A DNA stretch of 42,450 nucleotides from Nitrospira sp. (GCA_019636945.1 JAHBWO010000020.1:1-42450), one strand, 5' to 3'; counted from the stretch's first letter, positions 31,728 through 39,961 are shown. The notes: generated by a model from the sequence alone, not told the origin. Numbers and translations: made by a program.

Positions 31728-31756
31728 CAGGGAGGACCGAGCTTCGGTCCTCCCTG
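31728..31756. other. Strong hairpin between the metalloprotease gene and the propeptide-like gene
   Basis: Positions 31728-31740 (CAGGGAGGACCGA) pair perfectly with 31744-31756 across a three-base loop. It starts 11 bases after the protease stop. No T tract follows, so it may attenuate or stabilise the transcript rather than end it fully. Confidence 0.65.
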
Positions 31757-31803
31757 TCCTGGATCGCATAGCATCACCGGATGACACCAAGGTGAAAAAC
31801 CCG

Positions 31804-32319
31804 ATGTTTGACTCGAACAAGCAATCAGCAGGTCAACGATTCACACCTCTTCTCCCTGCTCTGCTGTTGGGCAGTGTACTCAGCCAAATGGCGTGGGCCG
31901 GCGAGCCGCCTGGCCCACGGAGCCTATGGCACACTCCTCCAAATCCTCCCCCCGTCACGTCGACTCCAACTCCTCGAAAACCCTGGATGCTTCGCGATCG
32001 AGAAATTGAACTCGACCTTCCACTCCTTCACATTTTAAAAGATGCAGGAGCCAGACCCCTCCCCCGAATGACCATTGACCTCTTCGACAATATCACCCCT
32101 GAACTTGACGTCTCCTCCACGGTCTCCCGAATCAACGACACTGCTGTCATCCGTGGGACCTTCAAGCCGCCCGTCCAAGGCGACTTCACCTTTGTGATCA
32201 CCGGCAATATCCTGGTCGGAACCATCCAGATCGGCCCTCGCATTTATAAGACCGACCATGTCGGTAATGGTCGCCTACGGTTGGTTGAGCTTGACCCCGA
32301 TAAAATGCCGCGGGATTGA
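31804..32319 (+). CDS. Secreted protein resembling only the metalloprotease propeptide
   Basis: The 171-residue protein starts at the ATG at 31804 (AGGTG about eight bases before); a GTG at 31792 would add four. A signal peptide (LLPALLLGSVLSQMAWA) ends near residue 32, and a Pro-rich stretch follows. The C-terminal 90 residues match the neighbouring protease propeptide in order: [IL]-D-L-F-D, a strand with VIRGTFK, GTIQIGPRIYK against GTIVMGQRLYK, and LRLVELDPDKM against HRLVEIDDDAM. It then stops where the protease would continue into its catalytic domain. It has no HExxH motif. It may inhibit, chaperone or bind the protease in trans (inference), or it may be a remnant of a duplicated protease. 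Confidence 0.7.
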   Translation: MFDSNKQSAGQRFTPLLPALLLGSVLSQMAWAGEPPGPRSLWHTPPNPPPVTSTPTPRKPWMLRDREIELDLPLLHILKDAGARPLPRMTIDLFDNITPELDVSSTVSRINDTAVIRGTFKPPVQGDFTFVITGNILVGTIQIGPRIYKTDHVGNGRLRLVELDPDKMPRD

Positions 32320-32331
32320 TGGTCATCGTTC

Positions 32332-32344
32332 CTTTGTAACAAAG
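32332..32344. promoter_or_regulatory. Palindrome CTTTGT-A-ACAAAG, first copy
   Basis: A perfect inverted repeat with six-base arms and a one-base centre lies 12 bases past the propeptide-like gene stop and about 150 bases before the kinase-like gene. The same arms recur at 34424-34438, before the next gene. It may be an operator for a dimeric regulator. Confidence 0.4.
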
Positions 32345-32500
32345 AATCTCAACTGTGGTCCCGAACAGTACCTCGCTGGCGCAGTCAGCCTATTCCCACA
32401 TGAAAAGTGTTCGAACGGGTCGCATGACGTGATGACTATCCCGAGAGAGTAGCTATTCGCCACCGATCCGGCTACAATGCGCTCTCTTGCACTGGAACGT

Positions 32501-34327
32501 ATGACCACGGCGACTCCTCAAACGAAACCGGCACCGGAAACACTTCTTCAACGGACGTTGAATGCCGCGCTGAATGAGATCGGCACGGATTCAGTGCTGG
32601 CGGCAATCTTCCACCAAGAAAACGGGCCTCTCGTCGAGCATGCCTCACGTGGGTTTACACCTCGAGATGTTCAAGCGATTCTGCGCACCCTTTCGACACA
32701 AAATGCCGCAGCCCTGACCCCGAACACAGCCGATCCCGACAGTGGACGTACCGTTCGTTTGCGGTTGATTACTCCTGGCGCCAAATCCTTGCTCGTCGTT
32801 GCATTACGCCATCTCAATCGTACATACGGCTGTCTGGTGATCGGCAGAAAAGAAGGCGCTGCCTTTTCAAAAAAGGATCGATCGCAACTGGACCAGATGT
32901 GCGAGGGAATGACCAAGGCATTGGATCGCGAAGGCTTGTTCAACACCGCTGCGGTACTCAGCCGTCCCTACGTGACACAGGAAGCAGCTCCTCCACAACC
33001 GGCTGGGGGCGACTTGTTTCCACCCATGATCAAGCACTTCTCGCCGGAACTGCAGGCGCGGGTTGAGGCGGTTCTCACGGAAGCCAACCAGTCTGTGCCC
33101 TACGACCGGGCCTGGGCCTGTTACTACGATCCACTAGCGGGAAATGTGGAGGTATTGGGGGTCGTTGGTGATGTCAAGGCTGATCAACGCGACGCGAAGA
33201 AGGATCTGAAACCCGGCCAACGTCTGACACTGGACAGTTCTGCAGCCGGATGGGCGGTGCGCCACCGCAAACCACGCGTGGATCATGACCTGGCCTCCAC
33301 TCAGGGTCGCTTTCTCGATCACAAACAGCTCTTTAAGGACCGATTTCAGTCATCCCTTGTCATCCCGTTTTTCGTCAAAGGGCAAGTCGGCGGCACACTG
33401 ACGCTGGGAGCAAAGGACCCGGAGCGCTATCAAACAACTGATGCTCGCACGCTTGAACCCGTTATCGTGAAACTTGCCGATCTCTTACAAGCGCCGACGC
33501 CTCAAGCTCCTGCCCCGGCTCCACCCACTGAGCTTGGATCACCAAACCCTCAGGCCGTTTCCTCCATACCGTCCGAACCGAGTATCAGAAAGCAAGAACG
33601 CCAATCGGCCATCGGGGAATTCAGCGCATTCTTGGCAACGGAGATCCGCGAACCCTTGGCCTCCATTCGATCGCAATTGGAAGAAGTGACCGGCGAGGGG
33701 ATTCTTGATTTCGATCCTCAGACACGGGTGGAAAACGCCATGCGCGACTTGATTCGGATCGAGGCGATCCTCAATGAAATCCTCGATTTCGCCAAGCCGC
33801 TTGAGCTAAATCGGCATCTCTGCCGAATTCCGGAAGTGCTCGAGAGCGCGTTGGTAGTGGTCGGAACCGATCTTGAAGCGACCCGCATTCAAGTCACGAA
33901 GGATTATGCCAATGTCATTGCCCCGGTTCGTGGTGATGAAGCGAAGCTCCAGCAGGCTTTCTTGAGCATTTTCCGGAACGCCTGTGAGGCCATGTCGCCC
34001 GGTGGTCATCTCACCATCGCCGTCACACAACATCGAGCCGGTCGTGGGTTCGAGGTGCAAATTCTGATCAAGAACAACGGAGTGCCAATCCCCGCTGAAA
34101 TCGTGGATAAAGTCTTCGAGCCGTTTTTTACAACGAAACGGTCTGGCATCGGGTTAGGCCTACCCAGCGTCAAGAAAATCATCGAGGAACACCACGGGAC
34201 GATCGCGATCGGAAGTGCGACCGGTGAAGGCACGACTGTGACCATCCGCCTCCCTGGTGTCAGTCGAGGGCCAGCGTTCCGCCACCGTGGACGAGGTCGA
34301 CGACCTCCCCGCCGTCCTCCAGGTTGA
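32501..34327 (+). CDS. GAF-domain histidine-kinase-like protein lacking the phosphoacceptor His
   Basis: The protein has 608 residues from the ATG at 32501; an ATG at 32477 would add eight but overlaps a possible -10 box (TACAAT). Two GAF-like sensor domains (about 20-145 and 175-330) are followed by a Pro-rich linker. The dimerisation helix reads EFSAFLATEIREPLASI, where the usual H-E-I-R-N-P-L has T380 in place of His. The ATPase domain keeps an N-box (FRNACEAM), FEPFFTTK and G-x-G-L-G-L, but its G1 box reads N525-N-G-V-P instead of D-x-G-x-G. There is no membrane segment, receiver domain or response-regulator neighbour. It may be an ATP-binding sensor or scaffold, not a phosphodonor. The C-terminus is very Arg/Pro-rich. 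Confidence 0.82.
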   Translation: MTTATPQTKPAPETLLQRTLNAALNEIGTDSVLAAIFHQENGPLVEHASRGFTPRDVQAILRTLSTQNAAALTPNTADPDSGRTVRLRLITPGAKSLLVVALRHLNRTYGCLVIGRKEGAAFSKKDRSQLDQMCEGMTKALDREGLFNTAAVLSRPYVTQEAAPPQPAGGDLFPPMIKHFSPELQARVEAVLTEANQSVPYDRAWACYYDPLAGNVEVLGVVGDVKADQRDAKKDLKPGQRLTLDSSAAGWAVRHRKPRVDHDLASTQGRFLDHKQLFKDRFQSSLVIPFFVKGQVGGTLTLGAKDPERYQTTDARTLEPVIVKLADLLQAPTPQAPAPAPPTELGSPNPQAVSSIPSEPSIRKQERQSAIGEFSAFLATEIREPLASIRSQLEEVTGEGILDFDPQTRVENAMRDLIRIEAILNEILDFAKPLELNRHLCRIPEVLESALVVVGTDLEATRIQVTKDYANVIAPVRGDEAKLQQAFLSIFRNACEAMSPGGHLTIAVTQHRAGRGFEVQILIKNNGVPIPAEIVDKVFEPFFTTKRSGIGLGLPSVKKIIEEHHGTIAIGSATGEGTTVTIRLPGVSRGPAFRHRGRGRRPPRRPPG

Positions 34328-34423
34328 CCCGGGTCCATTCACCTCGACTCACCCTCGGAGGGCTCCGGGAGACTTTGCCTGTTTGACAGAAATGACTACC
34401 GATCGCTATGATTCGATCGGTGC

Positions 34424-34438
34424 CTTTGTGTAACAAAG
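34424..34438. promoter_or_regulatory. Palindrome CTTTGT-GTA-ACAAAG, second copy
   Basis: The same six-base arms as at 32332-32344 appear here with a three-base centre, 57 bases before the ATG of the small secreted protein. Bases outside the arms (CC before the first, AGA after the second) are partly shared too. Confidence 0.4.
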
Positions 34439-34494
34439 ATACTCCGTCGTGTTGTGATCCTCATTCACTCTTCTATCTCAAAGGGAGAACGGGT

Positions 34495-34860
34495 ATGAAA
34501 CTTTTCACTGCTGTAGTCGCCACAGCCTCCACAGTCCTGTTTGGTCTTTCCATGGCTTCAGCCAACCCAGCACTGCTTCCCAAGCATGAAGGTTATCCGA
34601 TGAAGAACTCCGGCAGCCCCGTCACGGGCCAACCAACCGCGAACGATCCCGGACAATCGGACGCGCATGGGACCTCTTCATTGTTGAAGTCCGCGGACTC
34701 AGTAAAGAGTGCGGAGCAGAAGCTGACCAAAACCGACAATGCGCGGATCACCGAGGGACAGGGAGCCGGTCGACTTCCACATGTGGAGGGGCCGCAGATC
34801 ACGATTGCTCCACCGGTAACCTCCGCAACCAAGATCACCGGCGATCGCAAAATCGACTAA
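34495..34860 (+). CDS. Small secreted protein of unknown function
   Basis: The 121-residue protein starts at the ATG at 34495, with AAGGGAGAA about ten bases upstream. A typical signal peptide (MKLFTAVVATASTVLFGLSM, cleavage after ASA) leaves a mature protein of about 100 residues. That part is hydrophilic, rich in Gly, Pro, Thr, Lys and Ser, and predicted largely disordered. It contains SLLKSADSVKSAEQKLTK as a possible helix and ends VTSATKITGDRKID. I do not recognise a family. The gene is followed by a clear terminator, so it ends its own transcript. A palindrome lies in its upstream region. Confidence 0.7.
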   Translation: MKLFTAVVATASTVLFGLSMASANPALLPKHEGYPMKNSGSPVTGQPTANDPGQSDAHGTSSLLKSADSVKSAEQKLTKTDNARITEGQGAGRLPHVEGPQITIAPPVTSATKITGDRKID

Positions 34861-34885
34861 CCAGTTATTTGAAAAACAGAATACT

Positions 34886-34922
34886 GAGGGGAAGTTCTTT
34901 AGAAGGACTTTCCCTCTTTTTT
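34886..34922 (+). terminator. Rho-independent terminator of the small secreted protein gene
   Basis: The left arm from GAGGGGAAGT pairs with the right arm ACTTTCCCTC with one mismatch, and further pairs (TTCTT with AAGGA) extend toward the loop. A run of T follows (CTTTTTTA). The hairpin starts 26 bases after the stop codon and also overlaps the end of the convergent glycosylase gene. Confidence 0.85.
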
Positions 34923-35486
34923 ATGTTTCCTGCGTGAACCGCTCGTAGGACCATCTCCCTCAATTAATCGGAACCGCCACGGCTTCCTCGCCCACAGTCC
35001 TGCGTACTCCACCCCAATGCGCGGGAAGGTGCCGATCTGGTTTCTAGGAACTCGCTGACCTCGATCTTCAAACCAGATGGATCGTCCCGCCGTCAAGTCA
35101 ACCTGATGCAATGACCGATCGATGCCTAGCTCGCGGCAGAGCTTTCCAGGGCCATCGATCAACTCGCCATCCACTTCAATGGCTCGGATCAATACAGCAG
35201 CAGGAAACTCCGCCTGTTCGGTCACGACATTCAGCATGTAGTACATGCCGTAAATCAAATAGACATACGACATCCCCGGAGGGCCAAAGAGGACTTCTGT
35301 CCTTGCCGTCCGACCCTTTGAAGCATGGCACGCCTTGTCTTCCGTCCCGACGTAGGCCTCAACTTCAATGATTCTTCCGGCAATGGCTCTTGTCCCATTC
35401 TCACGAACCAGGTACTTGCCGACCAGTGAACAGGCGACGGTCAACGTGGGGCGATTGAAAAAGGCTCGAGCAAGCGTCTTCGGCAT
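34899..35486 (-). CDS. mpg: 3-methyladenine DNA glycosylase (AAG/Mpg family)
   Basis: This 195-residue protein is a complete AAG-type glycosylase. It starts ARAFFNRPTLTVACSLVGKYLV. IIEVEAYVGTEDKACHAS includes the family Glu-Ala-Tyr active-site strand. RTEVLFGPPGMSYVYLIYGMYYMLNVV is the signature G-x-x-Y-V-Y-x-x-Y-G block, followed by AAVLIRAIE and GPGKLCRELGI. The enzyme removes alkylated and deaminated purines in base excision repair. The ATG at 35486 has no ribosome site; upstream lie two imperfect copies of TTTACCAT-[TC]-[CA]-ACC, similar in flavour to the heptamer tracts elsewhere. It is convergent with the small secreted protein gene and shares its terminator region. Confidence 0.92.
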   Translation of the reverse strand: MPKTLARAFFNRPTLTVACSLVGKYLVRENGTRAIAGRIIEVEAYVGTEDKACHASKGRTARTEVLFGPPGMSYVYLIYGMYYMLNVVTEQAEFPAAVLIRAIEVDGELIDGPGKLCRELGIDRSLHQVDLTAGRSIWFEDRGQRVPRNQIGTFPRIGVEYAGLWARKPWRFRLIEGDGPTSGSRRKHKKEGKSF

Positions 35487-35592
35487 GGCAATACTGGTGA
35501 ATGGTAAAGGACGAATACCAATGGTTGATGGTAAATGGGCAAGCCGAAACTTTCAATTCCTCATCGCTCATTCACCATGGCACATTCGCCGT

Positions 35593-37659
35593 TCAGAAGT
35601 ACCACGCCAGGCCCCCCATCACTGTCCGGGGATTGCCCGGCACAAAGTGAATGTCCGTCACCCCTGTCGGCTCGGTCCTGAGGCGCGACTCAAACGCGAA
35701 GATGGCCTGTTCCCACTGCGTATTGAAGAGGTTTTGCACGAAGAGAAACGCCTCGAGCCGCCCATGCGGTAATTTCACGGGAATCCGATAGCGTTCAGAG
35801 AGGTCAAACGTGATCCATGAAGGCGACTTGATGCTTCGGTCTTCCACGAGCGGACGAACTCCGAGGTAGGTGGCTTGCAGTTGGGAGGTCAACCCTTCCG
35901 GCCATTGTAGAATCGCTGCCCCATACGCGGTATATTCCGGCGCCAACGGAATTGCATCCCCATTGCGAAACTCCGCATGCGTCCAGGTAAAGCTTCCGTT
36001 GACATAGAGCGGCCCCCACACCTTGCCTCTGGCGGCAACTTCGACTCCCTGACGCCTGGTGGCACCACGTATCTCCGTTGTTCCTTCGTCGCCGATCAGA
36101 ACAAGTTCCGACTTGAGGTCCAACCGCCATGCCGTGGCGATCAGTTCGAGACCTTCCGGCCCCCAGGGCTTCGAACGGATCCCCACCTCATAGTTTTGTG
36201 ATCGGGCAAGCGGGGAAGCTCCCAACGACACAGCTGATCGAGCATCATTGCTGTGAACCCCCTCGCCGTAGTTGACGAAGAACTCCGTCCCGGCCCAGGG
36301 ACCAAGAATCATGCTCATTTTGGGAAGAACAATCCCGGAACCTTTTCGCCCGTCAGGTTGTTCTGCACAGGTGGCACAACGGTTGCTCACGTCAAAGGTG
36401 AAAAACTCTCCCCTCACTCCTCCCGAAAACCTCAGCCATGAGAACGGCTGGATTTCCCCCTTAACAAATGGGGAATAGGACACGCTATGGGCATCGCTGT
36501 CGATCGTGGTGCCGGTCGGACTCCGCAGTGTCTGGGTTCCCAATTTTGTATGCACGTCGTCCACTCTCGTTTGAAACCCTACAGTCCCGATCGCCGGCAT
36601 ACCAAATACTTGGACTCGTTGCTTATATCCTATGTCACCACCATAGATAGCCCGGCGATCGTATTGAGCAAATCCATCTCCTCGCGCGGGATCATTCAGA
36701 AAAAAGGTGAAATCGGTGAATAGGTCCAGCCGATAATATTGGCCGTAGGCGTTCGCAAAAAACTGCCCTCCGGTCGTCGTGTCGTAATGATAGTTGAGTT
36801 GCCCGGTGGTCCTGAGAGTATTTCCCCCTTCATAGGGATTAATGGAACCGAAGCGATCCACCAATCCGGTGCTCACGGCACGGAAGGGTATCTCACCCGA
36901 GCCGTCCCATCTTGATTGAAGAAAGGTGGCTTGCAGACTCAGTTCATCCCGCCCAGTCAGGTTCGTGGTCGCCTTCCCGAACAGGTTAGCCCGATGGTAG
37001 TTGTTGTCATTGAGATACGGACCATTGGTGTAAAATCCCTCGGCGGCGAATAATGTGCGTACACGATCTTTCGTCGGCGAGAGCATCAGGAGGTATCGCT
37101 GGGTGCTATATTCCCCGCCTGCTCCCTGAAGGAGTCCTTCTTTCACCATATCACGCGTTCGAAAATTGACCGCTCCTACCGTCACGAAATCTCCGTACTC
37201 CGGCAGATACGCCCCTTTGTGGACATCAACCCCTTCGATGGTTTCCGGAATAATGAAGTTCAGATCCGTGTAACCTTGCCCATGTGCATGCGTACGGAGA
37301 TTGATCGGCATGCCATCAAGGAAGAAGCCAACGTCTGTCCCATGATCCGCGTCGAAACCTCGGAGGAAGTACTGGTCAGCCTTTCCCCCTCCACCCGAAT
37401 GTTCCACGGCCACAAACCCAGGGATCAGGCGCAGGACTTGCGCCGGTCGACCCTGAGGTTGGAGCACGATTTCCTTCTCCGGGATGAACTGCTGAGAGGA
37501 GGCCGCCACAGGCCGTTCACCGACAACGGCTATTTCAGGGACTTCCAATTCCGGTTCATCGGGATCATGAGCCAAGACCACGCTGCTCCAACAGAGCGCC
37601 ACGACAAGCCAGACCCACCAGGTCACAATCCCTGATCGTTTATCTCTACGCCATCTCAT
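35593..37659 (-). CDS. TonB-dependent outer-membrane receptor (probable nickel or nickel-chelate uptake)
   Basis: The protein has 688 residues. The signal peptide (WWVWLVVALCWSSVVLAHD) ends near 31. A TonB-box-like EIAVVGERP comes next, then the plug domain: PAQVLRLIPGFVAVEHSGGGG, YFLRGFDADHGTDVGFFLDGMPIN, and VDVHKGAYLPEYGDFVTVGAVNF. The remaining 500 residues alternate as barrel strands and end in a terminal aromatic (GGLAWYF). It is His-rich in the plug loop (LRTHAHGQGY), which could contact metal. The gene starts 11 bases after nikR, so it is the second gene of a nikR operon, which points to nickel transport. The TonB protein at the right end of the window could energise it. Substrate is inferred from context only. 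Confidence 0.87.
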   Translation of the reverse strand: MRWRRDKRSGIVTWWVWLVVALCWSSVVLAHDPDEPELEVPEIAVVGERPVAASSQQFIPEKEIVLQPQGRPAQVLRLIPGFVAVEHSGGGGKADQYFLRGFDADHGTDVGFFLDGMPINLRTHAHGQGYTDLNFIIPETIEGVDVHKGAYLPEYGDFVTVGAVNFRTRDMVKEGLLQGAGGEYSTQRYLLMLSPTKDRVRTLFAAEGFYTNGPYLNDNNYHRANLFGKATTNLTGRDELSLQATFLQSRWDGSGEIPFRAVSTGLVDRFGSINPYEGGNTLRTTGQLNYHYDTTTGGQFFANAYGQYYRLDLFTDFTFFLNDPARGDGFAQYDRRAIYGGDIGYKQRVQVFGMPAIGTVGFQTRVDDVHTKLGTQTLRSPTGTTIDSDAHSVSYSPFVKGEIQPFSWLRFSGGVRGEFFTFDVSNRCATCAEQPDGRKGSGIVLPKMSMILGPWAGTEFFVNYGEGVHSNDARSAVSLGASPLARSQNYEVGIRSKPWGPEGLELIATAWRLDLKSELVLIGDEGTTEIRGATRRQGVEVAARGKVWGPLYVNGSFTWTHAEFRNGDAIPLAPEYTAYGAAILQWPEGLTSQLQATYLGVRPLVEDRSIKSPSWITFDLSERYRIPVKLPHGRLEAFLFVQNLFNTQWEQAIFAFESRLRTEPTGVTDIHFVPGNPRTVMGGLAWYF

Positions 37660-37670
37660 GAGACGAGCTT

Positions 37671-38087
37671 CTAGCGAAGGGCTTTTCCCGTAGTCGTCAT
37701 GGTCAACTTCCCGTGCTTGACACCCTTCACGCTCACGAGCGCGTCGGCCACTTTTCGAATCTCCGCCCCTTTGCCTTTGACGACCAAGACCTCAAGGCAA
37801 TGGTCATGATCAAGATGCACATGCATCCCTGAGAGGATGTGCCCATGGTAGTCGTGCTGAATGTCCGTCAACTTATTCGTCAGATCACGCACGTGATGGT
37901 CATAGACAAACGTAATCGTCCCCACGGTTTCCTTGTTCTCATCCCACTCCTGGCCCACGAGGTTGTTGCGAATCAGGTCGCGCAATGCTTCGGAACGATT
38001 AGTGTATTTACGTCGTTCGATATGCCGATCGAATGCATTTAATAGATCATGATCCAGTGAGACACCGAACCGCACCAATTTCCTCAC
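37671..38087 (-). CDS. nikR: Nickel-responsive ribbon-helix-helix regulator NikR
   Basis: The 138-residue length is standard for NikR. The first about 45 residues form the ribbon-helix-helix ([34 protein letters not shown]). The C-terminal ACT-like domain has the nickel ligands in the usual frame: H78, H89, H91 and C97, corresponding to E. coli H76, H87, H89 and C95. The GTG start has an excellent AGGAGG site seven bases upstream. NikR represses nickel uptake genes when nickel is plentiful. Here its partner gene is the TonB receptor immediately downstream, so autoregulation of the pair is likely. A pair of direct repeats lies upstream. Confidence 0.93.
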   Translation of the reverse strand: MRKLVRFGVSLDHDLLNAFDRHIERRKYTNRSEALRDLIRNNLVGQEWDENKETVGTITFVYDHHVRDLTNKLTDIQHDYHGHILSGMHVHLDHDHCLEVLVVKGKGAEIRKVADALVSVKGVKHGKLTMTTTGKALR

Positions 38088-38108
38088 GACCTACCTCCTT
38101 CATATTGG

Positions 38109-38134
38109 TAGCACGATTTTTAATTTCATAGCAC
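38109..38134. promoter_or_regulatory. Direct repeats TAGCAC upstream of nikR (possible operator)
   Basis: TAGCAC occurs at 38109-38114 and again at 38129-38134, exactly 20 bases (two helical turns) apart with an AT-rich middle. On the nikR strand this reads GTGCTA twice. It lies 22-47 bases before the nikR start. Known NikR sites are usually inverted repeats, so assignment to NikR is tentative. Confidence 0.3.
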
Positions 38135-38239
38135 TGACGCAACGTAGAATCAACCTGCGTGTCTCACTACTAAATACAGTACGTAAACTTATTGTGATTG
38201 GATTTCTGACTCAGCGAGGATCCTCCCCTCGGCCACGAA

Positions 38240-39127
38240 CTATTTCAACAGCTCGTTCTGAGGAGAGGAAATGACAAGTAACAAACACCCGTCGTCGGTC
38301 GAGGTATCGTGGTGGACTGTCCCGGCTTCGGCTCGGTGATAATCACCGACCGCCATCTCACGACCGGCGATGGAACACCCGCCTTCAAGGACATAGAGCT
38401 CCTCCACTGCAGCATGCCGATGCGGGGCATAGCTGGTGCCGGGAAGAAAACGAAGGAGTGTCGTGGTCCTGCGGGAAACCCGGTCGAACGCGAGTAATTT
38501 GGCCGTCACCCCGTGGGCAATTTCTCGCCAAGTTCCCTCCGATGCCTTCACGAACGTGAGCCCATCTGAAGACGGGCGAGGAATTATGGAACGAATCACG
38601 AGCGTCCGCAGAAAGTTTGAAACAGCGGTCCAGCCAGAAGACCACCAAGTGGGCAAGGGGGCTGCATCTTGTGGAACACCAATCCGCCCTTCACTGACCC
38701 GTTCGTCGCCCTTCCGGTCCGCGATATCGCCCAAAACCGGTAACGAGTCTTTGACCGCAAGCCGGACAGCCGAATGGGCTTGGATTCGAGAAAGGAGTCG
38801 TTCTCGAACAGCATCCCGAGGCCTGACCGGAATTGACCCTAGCGCCACGGTGTTGGCGGCCAGCTCGAATTGTTCGACTTCTCGGTCGACTTCATTCGCA
38901 ACCTGCTGAACCAGTCGCGCACGAAGGGAAGATGGGGGTGTCACAGGAGCCACAACCGTACCAAGGACATAAACGGTTGCTTCATAGGCTGCTGCCGTTT
39001 GCCGCAGGAGATCCGATCCTTCTTGGAGCCTCGCCTCAAACACCCGACGCTCCTCTGGATCTAAGACTCCAAGGGCATACAGCATGGCCAGTTCATCGAG
39101 GTCTTCCGGCACGGTCGTCTCCGTCAT
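38240..39127 (-). CDS. Cupin-domain anti-sigma factor (ChrR/RskA-like)
   Basis: The protein has 295 residues. The N-terminal segment (ELAMLYALGVLDPEERRVFEARL) is the anti-sigma helical region typical of RskA/ChrR-type proteins. The C-terminus (about 195-290) is a cupin with TTLLRFLPGTSYAPHRHAAVEELYVLEG and AGTVHHDTS; H236, H238, E242 or E243, and H272 or H273 are likely metal ligands. Two repeats of the form P-V-x-P-x-x-x-[LV]-R-x-R-L occur at about 61-72 and 100-111. There is no membrane segment, so it is a soluble sensor. The ATG overlaps the sigma gene stop by four bases. By analogy with ChrR, it should hold the sigma factor until a signal such as oxidative stress alters the cupin (inference). 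Confidence 0.87.
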   Translation of the reverse strand: MTETTVPEDLDELAMLYALGVLDPEERRVFEARLQEGSDLLRQTAAAYEATVYVLGTVVAPVTPPSSLRARLVQQVANEVDREVEQFELAANTVALGSIPVRPRDAVRERLLSRIQAHSAVRLAVKDSLPVLGDIADRKGDERVSEGRIGVPQDAAPLPTWWSSGWTAVSNFLRTLVIRSIIPRPSSDGLTFVKASEGTWREIAHGVTAKLLAFDRVSRRTTTLLRFLPGTSYAPHRHAAVEELYVLEGGCSIAGREMAVGDYHRAEAGTVHHDTSTDDGCLLLVISSPQNELLK

Positions 39128-39726
39128 GGCTGTAAACCCGCTTCATACGGTGCCAAAGCCTCCCTCAGTTTGATGAGGCCCAATCTCATCCGTGTTTTCA
39201 CGGTACCGAGAGGCACCTGTAACTTCTCGGCGATCTCGCTCTGGCTCAGCCCATAAAAATAAGCCAGGGCAATAGCTTGCCGCTGCTCAGCCGTCAACCC
39301 AGCCAGAGCCTCCTGGACATATCGGCGGCGTTCCTGGCCCTCCACGTTCTGTTCCGGCGTCTCGTCATCACTGGCGAACAACTCGACGGCCTCCAACGAT
39401 TCGAGTCGCCCAGATTCGGTAGCCCTGGCACGCAACCGATCGATTGCTCTTGTTCGGGCCACCGTCATCAGCCAGGCTCCTGGCGCCCCTCTTGTTGCAT
39501 CATACGTATGAGCCTGTCGCCACACCTGCGTGTAGACATCCAAGGTGACTTCCTCCGCAGCCTCTCGGTTGTTGAGGATTTTTGAGATAAAGCCAAATAC
39601 CTGTGGACTCGTACGATCATAGAAGGTAGCGAGCGCAGCCTGATCGCCCTGGGCGGTGAGCGCTATAAGTTGAGCCCACTCGTGGTCTTGATCTAGCTTG
39701 GTCGGTTCTATGGTCATGGTCGACAT
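39124..39726 (-). CDS. ECF-family RNA polymerase sigma factor (SigK/RpoE-like)
   Basis: This 200-residue protein has both ECF regions. Region 2 (about 28-95) has ALATFYDRTSPQVFGFI, NREAAEEVTLDVYTQVWRQA and APGAWLMTVARTRAIDRLR. Region 4 (about 135-190) has LTAEQRQAIALAYFYGLSQSEIAEKL and VPLGTVKTRMRLGLIKLREAL, a clear helix-turn-helix. The linker is acidic. The cognate anti-sigma gene follows with a four-base overlap. The gene is divergent from the lipoprotein and DUF4331 genes, which are its most likely targets; a 12-bp inverted repeat occupies the shared promoter region. A start at the internal ATG at 39717 is equally possible. Confidence 0.92.
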   Translation of the reverse strand: MSTMTIEPTKLDQDHEWAQLIALTAQGDQAALATFYDRTSPQVFGFISKILNNREAAEEVTLDVYTQVWRQAHTYDATRGAPGAWLMTVARTRAIDRLRARATESGRLESLEAVELFASDDETPEQNVEGQERRRYVQEALAGLTAEQRQAIALAYFYGLSQSEIAEKLQVPLGTVKTRMRLGLIKLREALAPYEAGLQP

Positions 39727-39777
39727 ACAGTCTTCCCCATGAAGCTATACGAGACGACAGGGAAGATTGGATTGCCT

Positions 39778-39863
39778 ATTGGATCTATGGTGTGACGATA
39801 GGCGGACTATAGCACCGCCCCCATACCCCGACAAGCCGACCGGCTCGGGCGCATAGATCCAAT
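39778..39863. promoter_or_regulatory. Divergent promoter region with a 12-bp inverted repeat
   Basis: ATTGGATCTATG at 39778-39789 is perfectly complementary to CATAGATCCAAT at 39852-39863, with 62 bases between. It sits between the ECF sigma gene and the divergent lipoprotein gene. A related GATTGGAT lies just outside at 39765-39772. Two equivalent half-sites facing opposite directions fit paired promoters or operators for the two transcripts. Confidence 0.5.
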
Positions 39864-39961
39864 CTCACAATCCTCTCGTAGTGAAGAACAGACCGCCGGC
39901 AGGTGCTGAAGACAAACATAGATGATAGTCGCAGTTCACCATGTAGAGAGGGAGCAGAGAC

